This document shows, piece by piece, positions 23,587 to 32,318 of a DNA stretch of 64,000 bases (position 1 is its first letter; the number at the start of each line of letters is the position of its first letter). The notes below the pieces were generated by a model that was not told the origin of the DNA, searched no databases, and saw nothing but the letters and a program-made list of their open reading frames with translations. Position numbers and translations under genes: made by a program. Source of the DNA: Methylobacterium sp. FF17 (GTDB lineage: Bacteria > Pseudomonadota > Alphaproteobacteria > Rhizobiales > Beijerinckiaceae); assembly GCF_025813715.1 (NCBI RefSeq), contig NZ_CP107532.1, positions 4,932,001 to 4,996,000 of the forward strand, given 5' to 3'.

Positions 23587-24571
23587 GCCGGGGCACCGGG
23601 CCGGAGAGATCGTCCCCGCGACGGTCCGGAGCGTGTCTGTCCTGGGCCTGTCCGCCATGACCCCGGCCCTGTCCGCCGACCTCGGCCTGGAGAAGGCGCC
23701 GGTGGCCCCCAAGGAGATCCCCTCCTCCTTCTTCCTCTTCTCCGATACGCAGGTCAGCTATCGCTACGTGATGGATTCCCGCGAGCCCGGCGTCCCGGCC
23801 ACGAAGGGCGATCCGCTGGCGGGACGCAGCATCCCGAAGAACGTCATCAACATCTCGCACGCCGACGCCTGGGCCTACGGCACCAACTTCTTCTCCCTCG
23901 ACATCCTGAAATCGGGCAACCAGGATCCGAGCGGCTTCGCCTTCCCGCGTCTGAGCGAGCAGACGGGCGTCGGTGCCACCGAGGCCTACGGCCTCTATCG
24001 CGGCACCCTGAGCGGCAACGCCCTGACCGGCAGCAAGGCCTTCGCCGTTCCGGGCTTCGTGAAGGACATCTCCCTGTCCTACGGCACGGACCTGAACTCC
24101 AAGAACACCAGCTTCGGCTCCGAGAAACGCCTCGTCGTCGCGGGCCTGAACTTCGCCCTCGACGTGCCCGCCGGCTTCCTCAACGTGTCGGTCCATGCCT
24201 CGAAGGAGTTCAACCGCAACGGCATCGTGCCGCTGCCCGCCCGGGCGGTCGAGTTCGATTTCACGCCCGAGATCGAGATCGTCTACAACATCCCGCTCGC
24301 CTTCACGGGGCTTCCCTTGAGCCTCGCCGGCTTCAACAACGTCGTCATGCCCAAGGGCCGCGACGGGTTCGGCGCCCAGACCGTGACGGAGTTCCTGTCC
24401 CGCACCAACCTCGTGCTCGACATCGGCAAGCTCGTCTACGACCAGCCCAACAAGGTCGATGCCTTCGTGGGCTTCCAGTACTGGCGCAACAAGTTCGGCA
24501 ACGACATGCGCCGCGTCGCCGGCTCCGAGGAGAAGACCTTCCTCGCGGGCTTCGCTTTCCATATCCTGTGA
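23585..24571 (+). CDS. Tsx-like outer-membrane nucleoside channel
   Basis: A 328-aa outer-membrane beta-barrel of the nucleoside-specific porin (Tsx) family. The N-terminus ([20 protein letters not shown], then [11 protein letters not shown]) is an export signal cleaved before DLGLEK. The mature part has Tsx-like stretches: [43 protein letters not shown]-like [28 protein letters not shown] and [17 protein letters not shown]. It would let nucleosides or nucleobases cross the outer membrane, matching the purine ABC transporter downstream. The C-terminal residue is Leu rather than the usual aromatic. A GTG at 23633 is an alternative start. Confidence 0.72.
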   Translation: MPGHRAGEIVPATVRSVSVLGLSAMTPALSADLGLEKAPVAPKEIPSSFFLFSDTQVSYRYVMDSREPGVPATKGDPLAGRSIPKNVINISHADAWAYGTNFFSLDILKSGNQDPSGFAFPRLSEQTGVGATEAYGLYRGTLSGNALTGSKAFAVPGFVKDISLSYGTDLNSKNTSFGSEKRLVVAGLNFALDVPAGFLNVSVHASKEFNRNGIVPLPARAVEFDFTPEIEIVYNIPLAFTGLPLSLAGFNNVVMPKGRDGFGAQTVTEFLSRTNLVLDIGKLVYDQPNKVDAFVGFQYWRNKFGNDMRRVAGSEEKTFLAGFAFHIL

Positions 24572-24730
24572 TACGGCCGCCGCTCGATCGAAGCCGGGAC
24601 CGTATCGCCAGGCCCGCGCGGCGCTCGAGCGAGGCCCGGTTCCGCCATCCCGAAGGGGATCGACCGGGTCCGGCATGAGGCCTCGGGCGCGCCACGCGGG
24701 CCGAGGCGGTTCCTGCGATCGAGGATGGGA

Positions 24731-26092
24731 ATGACGCAACCCACGAAGACCAAGCGCCTCTGGATCAAGGCGCCGCTGGCGATCCTCGCGCCGGATGCCG
24801 CCGGCGGCCTCGTGGTCGAGGGCACCCGGATCGTCGAGTGCCTGGCCGCGGGGGCGTCCCCCGCCGGCCCGGTGGACGAGACCTTCGACGCGAGCCGCCA
24901 CGTGGTCATCCCGGGCCTCGTCAACACCCATCACCACTTCTTCCAGACGCTCACTCGCGCCCATCCGGTGGCGATCAACAAGCCGCTCTTCCCGTGGCTG
25001 CAGGCGCTCTACACGGTCTGGGACAAGATCACCCCGGAGGCGTTCCGGTTGGCGACGCGGCTCGCCTATACCGAACTCCTGCTCTCCGGCTGCACCACGG
25101 CCGGCGACCACCATTACCTCTTCCCCAAGGGCCTGGAATCCTCCGTGGACATCCAGGTCGAGGAGGCCCGGGCGCTCGGCATCCGCGCCGTCGTCACCCG
25201 GGGCTCGATGAGCCTGTCCGTGCGCGACGGCGGCCTGCCCCCCGAGTGCCTGACCCAGGACGACGACACGATCCTCGCCGACAGCGAGCGGGTGCTGCGC
25301 CTGTTCCACGACCCCGAGCCCGGCGCGATGGTGCAGATCGGGCTCGCTCCCTGCTCGCCCTTCAACGTGACGAAGCGGCTGATGCGCGAGAGCGCGGCGC
25401 TGGCCGAAGCCCACGATTGCCGCCTGCACACCCATCTCGGCGAGACCCTGGACGAGGATCGCTACTGCCTCGAGATGTTCGGCCAGCGCCCCGTCGATTA
25501 CCTCGAGGAGGTGGGCTGGCTCGGCCCGCGCACCTGGCTCGCCCACGGCATCCACTTCGACGACGCGGAGGTGAAGCGGCTCGGCGCCGCCGGGGTGGGC
25601 GTCTGCCACTGCCCGACCTCGAACATGACGCTGGCCTCCGGCTCCTGCCGGACCTGCGAGCTGGAGGCCGCCGGGTCTCCCGTCGGCCTCGGCGTCGACG
25701 GCTCGGCCTCGAACGACAGCTCGAACCTGATGGAGGGCGTGCGCCACGCCCTGATGCTCAACCGCCTGACCTACGGGGCGGAGGCCGTCACCCATCTCGA
25801 CGCCCTGCGCTGGGGGACGGAAGGCTCGGCCGCCTGCCTCGGACGCAGCGATATCGGCCGGCTCGCGGTAGGCCGCGAGGCGGATCTCGCCCTGTTCACC
25901 CTCGACGAACTGCGCTTCTCCGGCGCGCACGATCCCCTCGCCGCCCTGGTGCTCTGCGGGGCGCACCGGGCCGACCGGGTGATGGTGGCCGGGACTTGGC
26001 GGGTCATCGACGGTCAGCCCCTCGGGATCGAGACGGGGCAGCTGCGCGAGGCCCATACCCGCCTCGCCCACGCGCTGTTCGGGACGACCTGA
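24731..26092 (+). CDS. 8-oxoguanine deaminase
   Basis: A 453-aa amidohydrolase of the 8-oxoguanine deaminase group, converting 8-oxoguanine to urate and ammonia. Diagnostic parts are the metal-site PGLVNTHHHFFQTLTR, HTHLGETLDED, WLAHGIHFDD, CHCPTSNM and the catalytic GVDGSASNDSSNLM. ATG 24731 is preferred to 24725 because a GAGG Shine-Dalgarno lies six bases before it. It overlaps the following ABC ATPase by one base (TGATG). Its product urate feeds the urate oxidase pathway. Some relatives act on isoxanthopterin or other purines. Confidence 0.88.
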   Translation: MTQPTKTKRLWIKAPLAILAPDAAGGLVVEGTRIVECLAAGASPAGPVDETFDASRHVVIPGLVNTHHHFFQTLTRAHPVAINKPLFPWLQALYTVWDKITPEAFRLATRLAYTELLLSGCTTAGDHHYLFPKGLESSVDIQVEEARALGIRAVVTRGSMSLSVRDGGLPPECLTQDDDTILADSERVLRLFHDPEPGAMVQIGLAPCSPFNVTKRLMRESAALAEAHDCRLHTHLGETLDEDRYCLEMFGQRPVDYLEEVGWLGPRTWLAHGIHFDDAEVKRLGAAGVGVCHCPTSNMTLASGSCRTCELEAAGSPVGLGVDGSASNDSSNLMEGVRHALMLNRLTYGAEAVTHLDALRWGTEGSAACLGRSDIGRLAVGREADLALFTLDELRFSGAHDPLAALVLCGAHRADRVMVAGTWRVIDGQPLGIETGQLREAHTRLAHALFGTT

Positions 26093-27693
26093 TGGTGGCC
26101 GCCCCCCCGATCCGCACGGAGGGGCCGACGCCTCTGTTCGGCGCCTACGGCATCGTCAAGCGCTTCGGCGCGTTCACGGCCAATGACGGGATCGACCTGG
26201 AGATCCGGGCCGGCGAGATCCATGCGCTGCTCGGCGAGAACGGGGCCGGCAAGTCGACCCTGATGAAGATCCTCTACGGGCTCCTGGAGCCGACCGAGGG
26301 CGTCGTCACCCACCGGGGCGACCGCGTGCGGCTCGCCAACCCGGAGGCCGCCCGGGCGCTCGGCATCGGCATGGTGTTCCAGCACTTCTCCCTGTGCGAG
26401 AACCTGAGCGTGGCCGAGAACATCGCCCTCGTGATGCCCGGGGGCCTGAACGGCCGGGCCCTGAGCGCCCGCATCGCGGAGGTCGGTGCGGCCTACGGCC
26501 TCCACCTCGACCCCGGCCGGCCGGTCTGGTCCCTCTCGGCCGGCGAGCGCCAGCGCATCGAGATCATCCGCTGCCTCCTGCAGGACCCCAGGCTCCTCAT
26601 CCTCGACGAGCCGACCTCGGTGCTGACGCCCGGCGAGGCGGAGGCCCTGTTCGTGGTGCTGGAGCGCCTGCGCGACGAGGGGCGGGCGCTGCTCTACATC
26701 TCGCACCGCCTCGACGAGGTGCGCCGCCTCTGCACCCGCGCCACCATCCTGCGCGGCGGCCGGGTGGTGGGGGCCTGCGACCCGCGCGCCGAGACCGCCC
26801 GCTCCCTCGCCGCCATGATGGTGGGCGTGCAGGTCGGCGAGGTCCGGCCGTCCTCGGGCGCACCGACGGGCCCGGAACGCCTCGTCCTGACGTCGCTCTC
26901 CCGCCCCGCCCCCGGACTGCACGGTACGGCCCTGAAGGACGTGTCGCTGAGCGTCCGGGGCGGCGAGATCGTGGGCATCGCCGGGATCGCCGGCAACGGT
27001 CAGGCGGAGCTCTTCGACGCCCTGTCCGGCGAGGCGTTGGCGCCGGAGCCCGGCATGCTGCGCCTCGACGGCGAGGAATCCGGCCGCCTCGGCATCACCG
27101 CCCGGCGGCGCAAGGGCGGCGGCTTCGTGCCGGAGGAGCGCAACGGGCACGGCGCGGCGCCCGCCCTGAGCCTGTCGGACAACGCGATCCTCTCGCGCCA
27201 CGCCACCGCCGGCCTGACCCGGTTCGGCTTCCTGCGCCGTGGAGCCGCCCGAACCCTCGCCCAGGCGGTGATCCGCGCCTTCGACGTGCGCAAGGCCGGT
27301 CCCGACCCCGCCGCGGGCACCCTCTCGGGCGGCAACCTGCAGAAATACCTGATGGGACGCGAGATCCTGGCCGAGCCCGGCATCCTCGTGGTCAACCAGC
27401 CCACCTGGGGCGTCGATGCCCTGGCCGCCGCGCAGATCCGGCTGGCGCTGATCGACCTCGCGGCCCGGGGCGCCGCGATCCTGGTGATCAGCCAGGACCT
27501 CGACGAGGTGTTCGAGATCGCCGGACGCATCGCCGTGCTCCATGACGGCACCCTGTCGCCGGCCGTACCGGCCGCCGAGACCACCCGCGAGACCCTGGGC
27601 CTGCTCATGGGCGGAGCGCTGCCGGCATCCGTCGCCCCGCCGCCGGCGACGATCACACCGGATCTCGCCCGGGAGCCGATCCATGCGCATTGA
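26092..27693 (+). CDS. Nucleoside-type ABC transporter ATP-binding protein (two ABC domains)
   Basis: A 533-aa duplicated ATPase of the YufO/NupO type. First domain: Walker A GENGAGKSTLMK, signature LSAGERQRIEI, Walker B LLILDEPTSVL. The second has the degenerate Walker A GIAGNGQAELFD, a typical signature LSGGNLQKYLMGREI, and VVNQPTWGVD in place of Walker B. This architecture serves BMP-type purine nucleoside importers. It overlaps the deaminase stop by one base and the next permease by 11 bases. Confidence 0.9.
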   Translation: MVAAPPIRTEGPTPLFGAYGIVKRFGAFTANDGIDLEIRAGEIHALLGENGAGKSTLMKILYGLLEPTEGVVTHRGDRVRLANPEAARALGIGMVFQHFSLCENLSVAENIALVMPGGLNGRALSARIAEVGAAYGLHLDPGRPVWSLSAGERQRIEIIRCLLQDPRLLILDEPTSVLTPGEAEALFVVLERLRDEGRALLYISHRLDEVRRLCTRATILRGGRVVGACDPRAETARSLAAMMVGVQVGEVRPSSGAPTGPERLVLTSLSRPAPGLHGTALKDVSLSVRGGEIVGIAGIAGNGQAELFDALSGEALAPEPGMLRLDGEESGRLGITARRRKGGGFVPEERNGHGAAPALSLSDNAILSRHATAGLTRFGFLRRGAARTLAQAVIRAFDVRKAGPDPAAGTLSGGNLQKYLMGREILAEPGILVVNQPTWGVDALAAAQIRLALIDLAARGAAILVISQDLDEVFEIAGRIAVLHDGTLSPAVPAAETTRETLGLLMGGALPASVAPPPATITPDLAREPIHAH

Positions 27694-28759
27694 CCTGACG
27701 CCGCGCGCGAACCGTTCGGCCCTGGCGGACGCGCTCGCGCCCTTCCTCGCTTTCCTGGCCGCCCTCCTCGTCGGCGGGATCGTGGTGGCCGCCATGGGCC
27801 GCTCGCCGGCGGCCGCCTTCGCCACCTACTTCGTGGCCCCCTTGAGCGAGGTCTGGTCCCTGCAGGAGGTGGCCCTGAAGGCCGCGCCGCTCGCCCTCAT
27901 CGCCACCGGCCTCGCCTTCTGCTTTCGGGCTAACATCTGGAATATCGGCGCGGAGGGACAGTTCGTGGTCGGCGGCCTGTGCGGCGGCTGGATCGGCGTC
28001 GCCAGCCACGGCGCCGGGGGCAACACCCTCTGGGTGCTGCCCCTGATGCTCGCCGTCGGCACGCTGGCCGGCATGCTCTACGGACTGATCCCGGGGCTGC
28101 TGAAGGTCCGCCCCGGGGTCTCGGAAATCCTCACCAGCCTGATGCTGGTCTATGTGGCCGAACTCCTGCTCGACTACATGGCCCGCGGTCCCTTGCGCGA
28201 CCCGGCCGGCTTCAACTTCCCCCAGAGCGTCACCTTCGATGACGCCGCCCGCCTGCCCTACCTGATGGAGGGCGACAGCCTGCACGCGGGCGTCGCCGTC
28301 GCGCTGGCGGCGATCGTCGTCGCCACCCTGGTGCTCGGGCGCACCCTGTTCGGGTTCACCGTGCGGGTGGTGGGGGCGAGCCCGCGCGCGGCCCGGTTCG
28401 CCGGCTTCAGCGACGCGCGCCTGACGCTCGCGGTCTTCGCCGTCTCCGGCGGCGCGGCGGGTCTGGCCGGGATCTGCGAGGTGGCGGGCAAGATCGGTCA
28501 GCTCCAGCCCTCGATCTCGCCGGGCTACGGCTTCACCGCCATCATCGTGGCCTTCCTCGGGCGCCTCTCCCCGGCGGGGATCCTGGTCGCGGCCCTCGTC
28601 ATCGCCCTCACCACCATCGGCGGCGAGGGCGCGCAGATCGACCTCAAGCTGCCCCTCGACCTCACTCGTGCCTTCCAGGGCCTGCTCCTCGCCCTGGTGC
28701 TGGGGGCCGACGCCCTCTCGCGCTACCGGGTCCGCCTCGTGCCGGGAGCGACGGCATGA
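27683..28759 (+). CDS. Nucleoside-type ABC transporter permease 1
   Basis: A 358-aa inner-membrane permease of the BPD_transp_2 (YufP/NupP) type with about nine to ten helices. Recognised segments are FRANIWNIGAEGQFVVGGLC, GVSEILTSLMLVYVAELLLD and FAVSGGAAGLAGICEVAGKI. ATG 27683 lies inside the end of the ATPase gene and gives an N-terminus with a basic cytoplasmic tail and the first helix. The stop overlaps permease 2 (ATGA). Confidence 0.88.
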   Translation: MRIDLTPRANRSALADALAPFLAFLAALLVGGIVVAAMGRSPAAAFATYFVAPLSEVWSLQEVALKAAPLALIATGLAFCFRANIWNIGAEGQFVVGGLCGGWIGVASHGAGGNTLWVLPLMLAVGTLAGMLYGLIPGLLKVRPGVSEILTSLMLVYVAELLLDYMARGPLRDPAGFNFPQSVTFDDAARLPYLMEGDSLHAGVAVALAAIVVATLVLGRTLFGFTVRVVGASPRAARFAGFSDARLTLAVFAVSGGAAGLAGICEVAGKIGQLQPSISPGYGFTAIIVAFLGRLSPAGILVAALVIALTTIGGEGAQIDLKLPLDLTRAFQGLLLALVLGADALSRYRVRLVPGATA

Positions 28760-29682
28760 CCCCCGATATCGTCCAGATGGTCCTCGTCACCATCGTGGCC
28801 GCCGCGACCCCGCTGATGATCGCGGCGATCGGCGAACTCGTGGCGGAGCGGGCCGGCGTCCTCAACCTCGGGGTCGAGGGCATGATGGTGCTGGGGGCGG
28901 CCGCCGGATTCGCGGTGGCGGTGGAGACCGGCTCGACGCTTCTCGGCGCGCTGGCTGGCGCCGGTGCCGGGCTCGCCCTCTCGGCCCTGTTCGGCATCCT
29001 CACCGTGGTGCTCAGCGCCAACCAGGTCGCCTCGGGTCTCGCCATGACCATCCTCGGCCTCGGGCTCTCGGGCCTCGTCGGCGGGTCCTATGTGGGCCTC
29101 AAGCGCGAGGCGGCGCCGCACCTGGACTGGCCCGGGCTGACCGACCTGCCCGGCATCGGTCGCCTCCTCTTCGGGCAGGACGCCTTCGTCTACCTCGCCT
29201 TCGCGCTGGTGGCGGGCGTGTGGTGGTTCCTGTGGCGCACCCGCGCCGGCCTGACCCTGCGCGCCATCGGCGACGACCACACCGCCACCCATGCGCTCGG
29301 GCTCAAGGTCCGAAAGGTGCGCTTCCTCGCCGTCCTGTTCGGCGGCGCCTGCGCGGGGCTCGCCGGGGCCTACCTGTCGCTCGCCTACACGCCGTTCTGG
29401 GCGCCGGCGATGACGGCCGGGCGCGGCTGGATCGCCCTCGCCCTCGTGGTCTTCGCCTCCTGGCGCCCGCTGCGGGTGCTCGCCGGCGCGATGCTGTTCG
29501 GGGGCGCCACCGTGCTCCAGCTGCACGCCCAGGCCGCCGGCCTCGGCCTGCCCGGCCAGGCGCTCTCCGCCCTGCCCTACCTCGCCACCATCCTGGCCCT
29601 GGTCTTGCTCTCCCTCGGGCGACGCCACGGCGGTTCCCTCGCCCCGGCCGCGCTGGGCCGGGTCTTCACGCCGCACCGTTGA
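28756..29682 (+). CDS. Nucleoside-type ABC transporter permease 2
   Basis: A 308-aa partner permease (YufQ/NupQ type) with about eight helices. Typical segments are AERAGVLNLGVEGMMVLGAA, LSANQVASGLAMTILGLGLS and LGLKVRKVRFLAVLFGGACA. Coupled by a four-base overlap with permease 1. The usual order ATPase, permease, permease, BMP receptor is kept. Confidence 0.88.
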   Translation: MTPDIVQMVLVTIVAAATPLMIAAIGELVAERAGVLNLGVEGMMVLGAAAGFAVAVETGSTLLGALAGAGAGLALSALFGILTVVLSANQVASGLAMTILGLGLSGLVGGSYVGLKREAAPHLDWPGLTDLPGIGRLLFGQDAFVYLAFALVAGVWWFLWRTRAGLTLRAIGDDHTATHALGLKVRKVRFLAVLFGGACAGLAGAYLSLAYTPFWAPAMTAGRGWIALALVVFASWRPLRVLAGAMLFGGATVLQLHAQAAGLGLPGQALSALPYLATILALVLLSLGRRHGGSLAPAALGRVFTPHR

Positions 29683-29714
29683 GGCGCGCTCCTCCATCCA
29701 AGGACATCGGAACG

Positions 29715-30788
29715 ATGCGGATTCTTCAGGGGGCCGTGCTGGCCATCCTCGCCCTCGGAATCGGCGGGGCGCAGGCACAGGAGAAGCCGGGCGCGAAGCT
29801 GAAGGTCGGCTTCGTCTACGTGGGTCCGGTCGCCGATTACGGCTACTCGTTCCAGCACGATCAGAGCCGAAAGGCGCTCGCCGCGGCGCTGGGCGACCGG
29901 GTCGAGACCAGCTTCCTCGAGAACGTGCCGGAGGCCGACAGCGAGCGCTCCATCGAAAGCCTGGCCCGCTCCGGCCACGGCCTGATCTTCACCACCTCGT
30001 TCGGCTTCATGGAGCCGACCCTGAAGGTTGCCAGGAAATTCCCCAAGCTGAAGTTCGAGCACGCCACGGGCTACAAGCGCTCGGCCAACGTCGCCACCTA
30101 CTCGGCCCGGTTCTACGAGGGGCGCTACATCTGCGGCGAGATCGCGGGCCGCCTTTCGAAGACCGGCACGCTCGGCTACATCGCCTCCTTCCCGATCCCC
30201 GAGGTGGTGAGCGGCATCAACGCCTTCATGCTCGGCGCGCAGAGCGTGAACCCCAACATCAAGCTCAAGATCGTCTGGGTGAACACCTGGTTCGACCCGG
30301 GCAAGGAGGCCGAGGCCGCGAAAGCCCTGCTGGCGCAGGGCGCCGACATCCTGTCCCAGCATACGGATTCGGCGGCCCCCCTCCAGGAGGCCGAGAAGCA
30401 GGGGAAACGCGCCTTCGGCCAGTCCTCCGACCAGATGCGCTTCGCCCCCAAGGCCCAGCTCACCTCCATCGTGGACGACTGGGACGGCTACGTCGTCGGG
30501 CGCGCCAAGGCCGTCCTCGACGGCACCTGGGCAAGCCAGGACACCTGGGGCGGCATCAAGGACGGCATGGTCGTGCTGGCGCCCTTCGCCAACATGCCCG
30601 ATGATGTGAAGGCCAAGGCCGAGGCCAGCAAGAAGGCGATCGCGGACGGCACGCTCCACCCGTTCCGCGGCCCGGTGATCAAGCAGGACGGCACCGAGGC
30701 GGTGAAGGGGGGCGAGACCGCTCCCGACCCGATGATCCTGGGCATGAACTGGTACGTGAAGGGCATCGACGACAAGCTGCCGCAATAG
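29715..30788 (+). CDS. BMP-family nucleoside/purine-binding lipoprotein-like receptor
   Basis: A 357-aa periplasmic binding protein of the basic membrane protein (BMP/PnrA) family, which bind purine nucleosides. The signal peptide is MRILQGAVLAILALGIGGAQAQ with no lipobox Cys. Family parts are KVGFVYVGPVADYGYSFQHD, IFTTSFGFMEPTLKVA, RYICGEIAGRLSKTGTLGYI and DILSQHTDSAAPLQEAEKQG. ATG 29715 fits the signal peptide; the frame upstream shadows permease 2. It is 33 bases from xdhA, so transporter and dehydrogenase are probably co-transcribed. Confidence 0.9.
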   Translation: MRILQGAVLAILALGIGGAQAQEKPGAKLKVGFVYVGPVADYGYSFQHDQSRKALAAALGDRVETSFLENVPEADSERSIESLARSGHGLIFTTSFGFMEPTLKVARKFPKLKFEHATGYKRSANVATYSARFYEGRYICGEIAGRLSKTGTLGYIASFPIPEVVSGINAFMLGAQSVNPNIKLKIVWVNTWFDPGKEAEAAKALLAQGADILSQHTDSAAPLQEAEKQGKRAFGQSSDQMRFAPKAQLTSIVDDWDGYVVGRAKAVLDGTWASQDTWGGIKDGMVVLAPFANMPDDVKAKAEASKKAIADGTLHPFRGPVIKQDGTEAVKGGETAPDPMILGMNWYVKGIDDKLPQ

Positions 30789-30821
30789 GCGCGACGGGAT
30801 GCGCAGGACACCGGGGCACGC

Positions 30822-32318
30822 ATGAGACACGCCATCCGCTTCCTCCTCGGCCACGAGGAGCGCACGATCGAGGCCTGCGACCCGACGCTGACGGTGCTCG
30901 ACTGGCTGCGCGGCCCTGAGCGGCTGACCGGCACCAAGGAGGGCTGCAACGAGGGCGATTGCGGCGCCTGTACCGTCGTCGTCGTCCGCCCCGAGGGGCC
31001 GCCCGGCACCGAGCGCCTGCGCTACCGGACCGTGGATGCCTGCATCACGTTCCTCGGCATGCTCGACGGTTGTCAGCTTCTCACCGTCGAGCACCTGCGC
31101 GGGACCGACGGCAGTCTGCACCCGGTTCAGCGCCTGATGGTGGAGGAGCACGGCTCGCAATGCGGCTTCTGCACGCCGGGCTTCGTGATGTCCCTGTTCG
31201 CGATGACCAAGGACCTGCCGGCCGCGCGCGGCGAGGTCTGGCAATCGGCAAGCCCCATCGACGACGCGCTCGCGGGCAACCTCTGCCGCTGCACCGGCTA
31301 CGCGCCCATCGTGCGTGCCGCCGAGCGGGCGCTGGCAGCCCCCGAGGTGGATGCCTTCGATGTCGCCCGCGACGCCACCCTCGCCCGGCTGCTGGCCCTG
31401 CGGGACGACGAGACCGTGGCGGTCTCCGGCCCCAGGGGCCGCTTCTTCGCCCCCGCCACCGTCCCGGCCCTGACCGACCTCGTCGCCGAATACCCGCACG
31501 CCACGATCGTGGCCGGCGCCACCGACGTCGCCCTCTGGGTCACCAAGGGCCTGCGCGTGCTCGATCCGGTGATCTGGCTGGGGCGGGTCCGCGACCTCGC
31601 CACCGTCGCGGACACGCCGCAGGGCCTGCAGATCGGGGCCGGCGTGACCCTGGCGGCGGCCGGCGCGGCCCTGGCCGAACTCCATCCCGACCTCGGCGAA
31701 CTCTTCCGGCGCCACGGCGCGGCCCAGACCCGCAATGCCGGCACGCTGGGCGGCAACATCGCCAACGGCTCGCCCATCGGCGACGCGGCGCCCGCCCTCA
31801 TCGCGCTCGGCGCCACGCTCCATCTCGCGAGCCGGCGTGGCACCCGCACCCTGCCCCTGGAGGACTTCTTCGTCGCCTATGGCCGCCAGGACCGGGCCGC
31901 CGACGAGATCGTCACGGGTGTCACGATCCCGCGGCTGCCGGATGGCGCGCGGCTGGCCGTCCATAAGATCTCGAAGCGCTTCGACGAGGACATCTCCGCC
32001 GTCCTCGGGGCCTTCCGGCTGACCCTGGAAAACGGCACGATCCGGCAGGCGCGCATCGCCTACGGGGGCATGGCCGGGACCCCGAAGCGGGCAGTGCAGG
32101 CCGAGGCCGCGCTGGTGGGCCAAGCCCTCGACGCCGCCGTGGTGCCCGCCTTCAAGGCGGCGCTCGCGCAGGATTTCACGCCGCTCTCGGACATGCGCGC
32201 CTCGGCCGGCTACCGTCTCAAGGTCGCCGGAAACCTGATCGAGCGCCTGATCTACGAGAGCGCCCCGGAGGCGCCGGAAACCCGCCTCGCGGCGATCGGG
32301 AGCCCGGCCCATGCTTGA
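30822..32318 (+). CDS. xdhA: Xanthine dehydrogenase small subunit (Fe-S/FAD)
   Basis: A 498-aa subunit carrying both [2Fe-2S] clusters and FAD. The plant-type ferredoxin motif is CNEGDCGACTVV (about residues 43 to 54), the second cluster has CGFCTPGFVMS and CRCTGYAPI, and the FAD domain has TIVAGATDVALWV and TRNAGTLGGNIANGSPIGD. With XdhB it oxidises hypoxanthine and xanthine to urate, passing electrons to NAD. It overlaps xdhB by eight bases. Confidence 0.95.
   Translation: MRHAIRFLLGHEERTIEACDPTLTVLDWLRGPERLTGTKEGCNEGDCGACTVVVVRPEGPPGTERLRYRTVDACITFLGMLDGCQLLTVEHLRGTDGSLHPVQRLMVEEHGSQCGFCTPGFVMSLFAMTKDLPAARGEVWQSASPIDDALAGNLCRCTGYAPIVRAAERALAAPEVDAFDVARDATLARLLALRDDETVAVSGPRGRFFAPATVPALTDLVAEYPHATIVAGATDVALWVTKGLRVLDPVIWLGRVRDLATVADTPQGLQIGAGVTLAAAGAALAELHPDLGELFRRHGAAQTRNAGTLGGNIANGSPIGDAAPALIALGATLHLASRRGTRTLPLEDFFVAYGRQDRAADEIVTGVTIPRLPDGARLAVHKISKRFDEDISAVLGAFRLTLENGTIRQARIAYGGMAGTPKRAVQAEAALVGQALDAAVVPAFKAALAQDFTPLSDMRASAGYRLKVAGNLIERLIYESAPEAPETRLAAIGSPAHA

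Noticed and set aside
22145-26071. A minus-strand open frame of over 1300 codons across the permease, BiuH-like, porin and deaminase genes
   Set aside because: It overlaps several clearly recognised proteins in other frames, has His/Gly/Arg-rich composition and no domain; long open antisense frames are expected in DNA this GC-rich.
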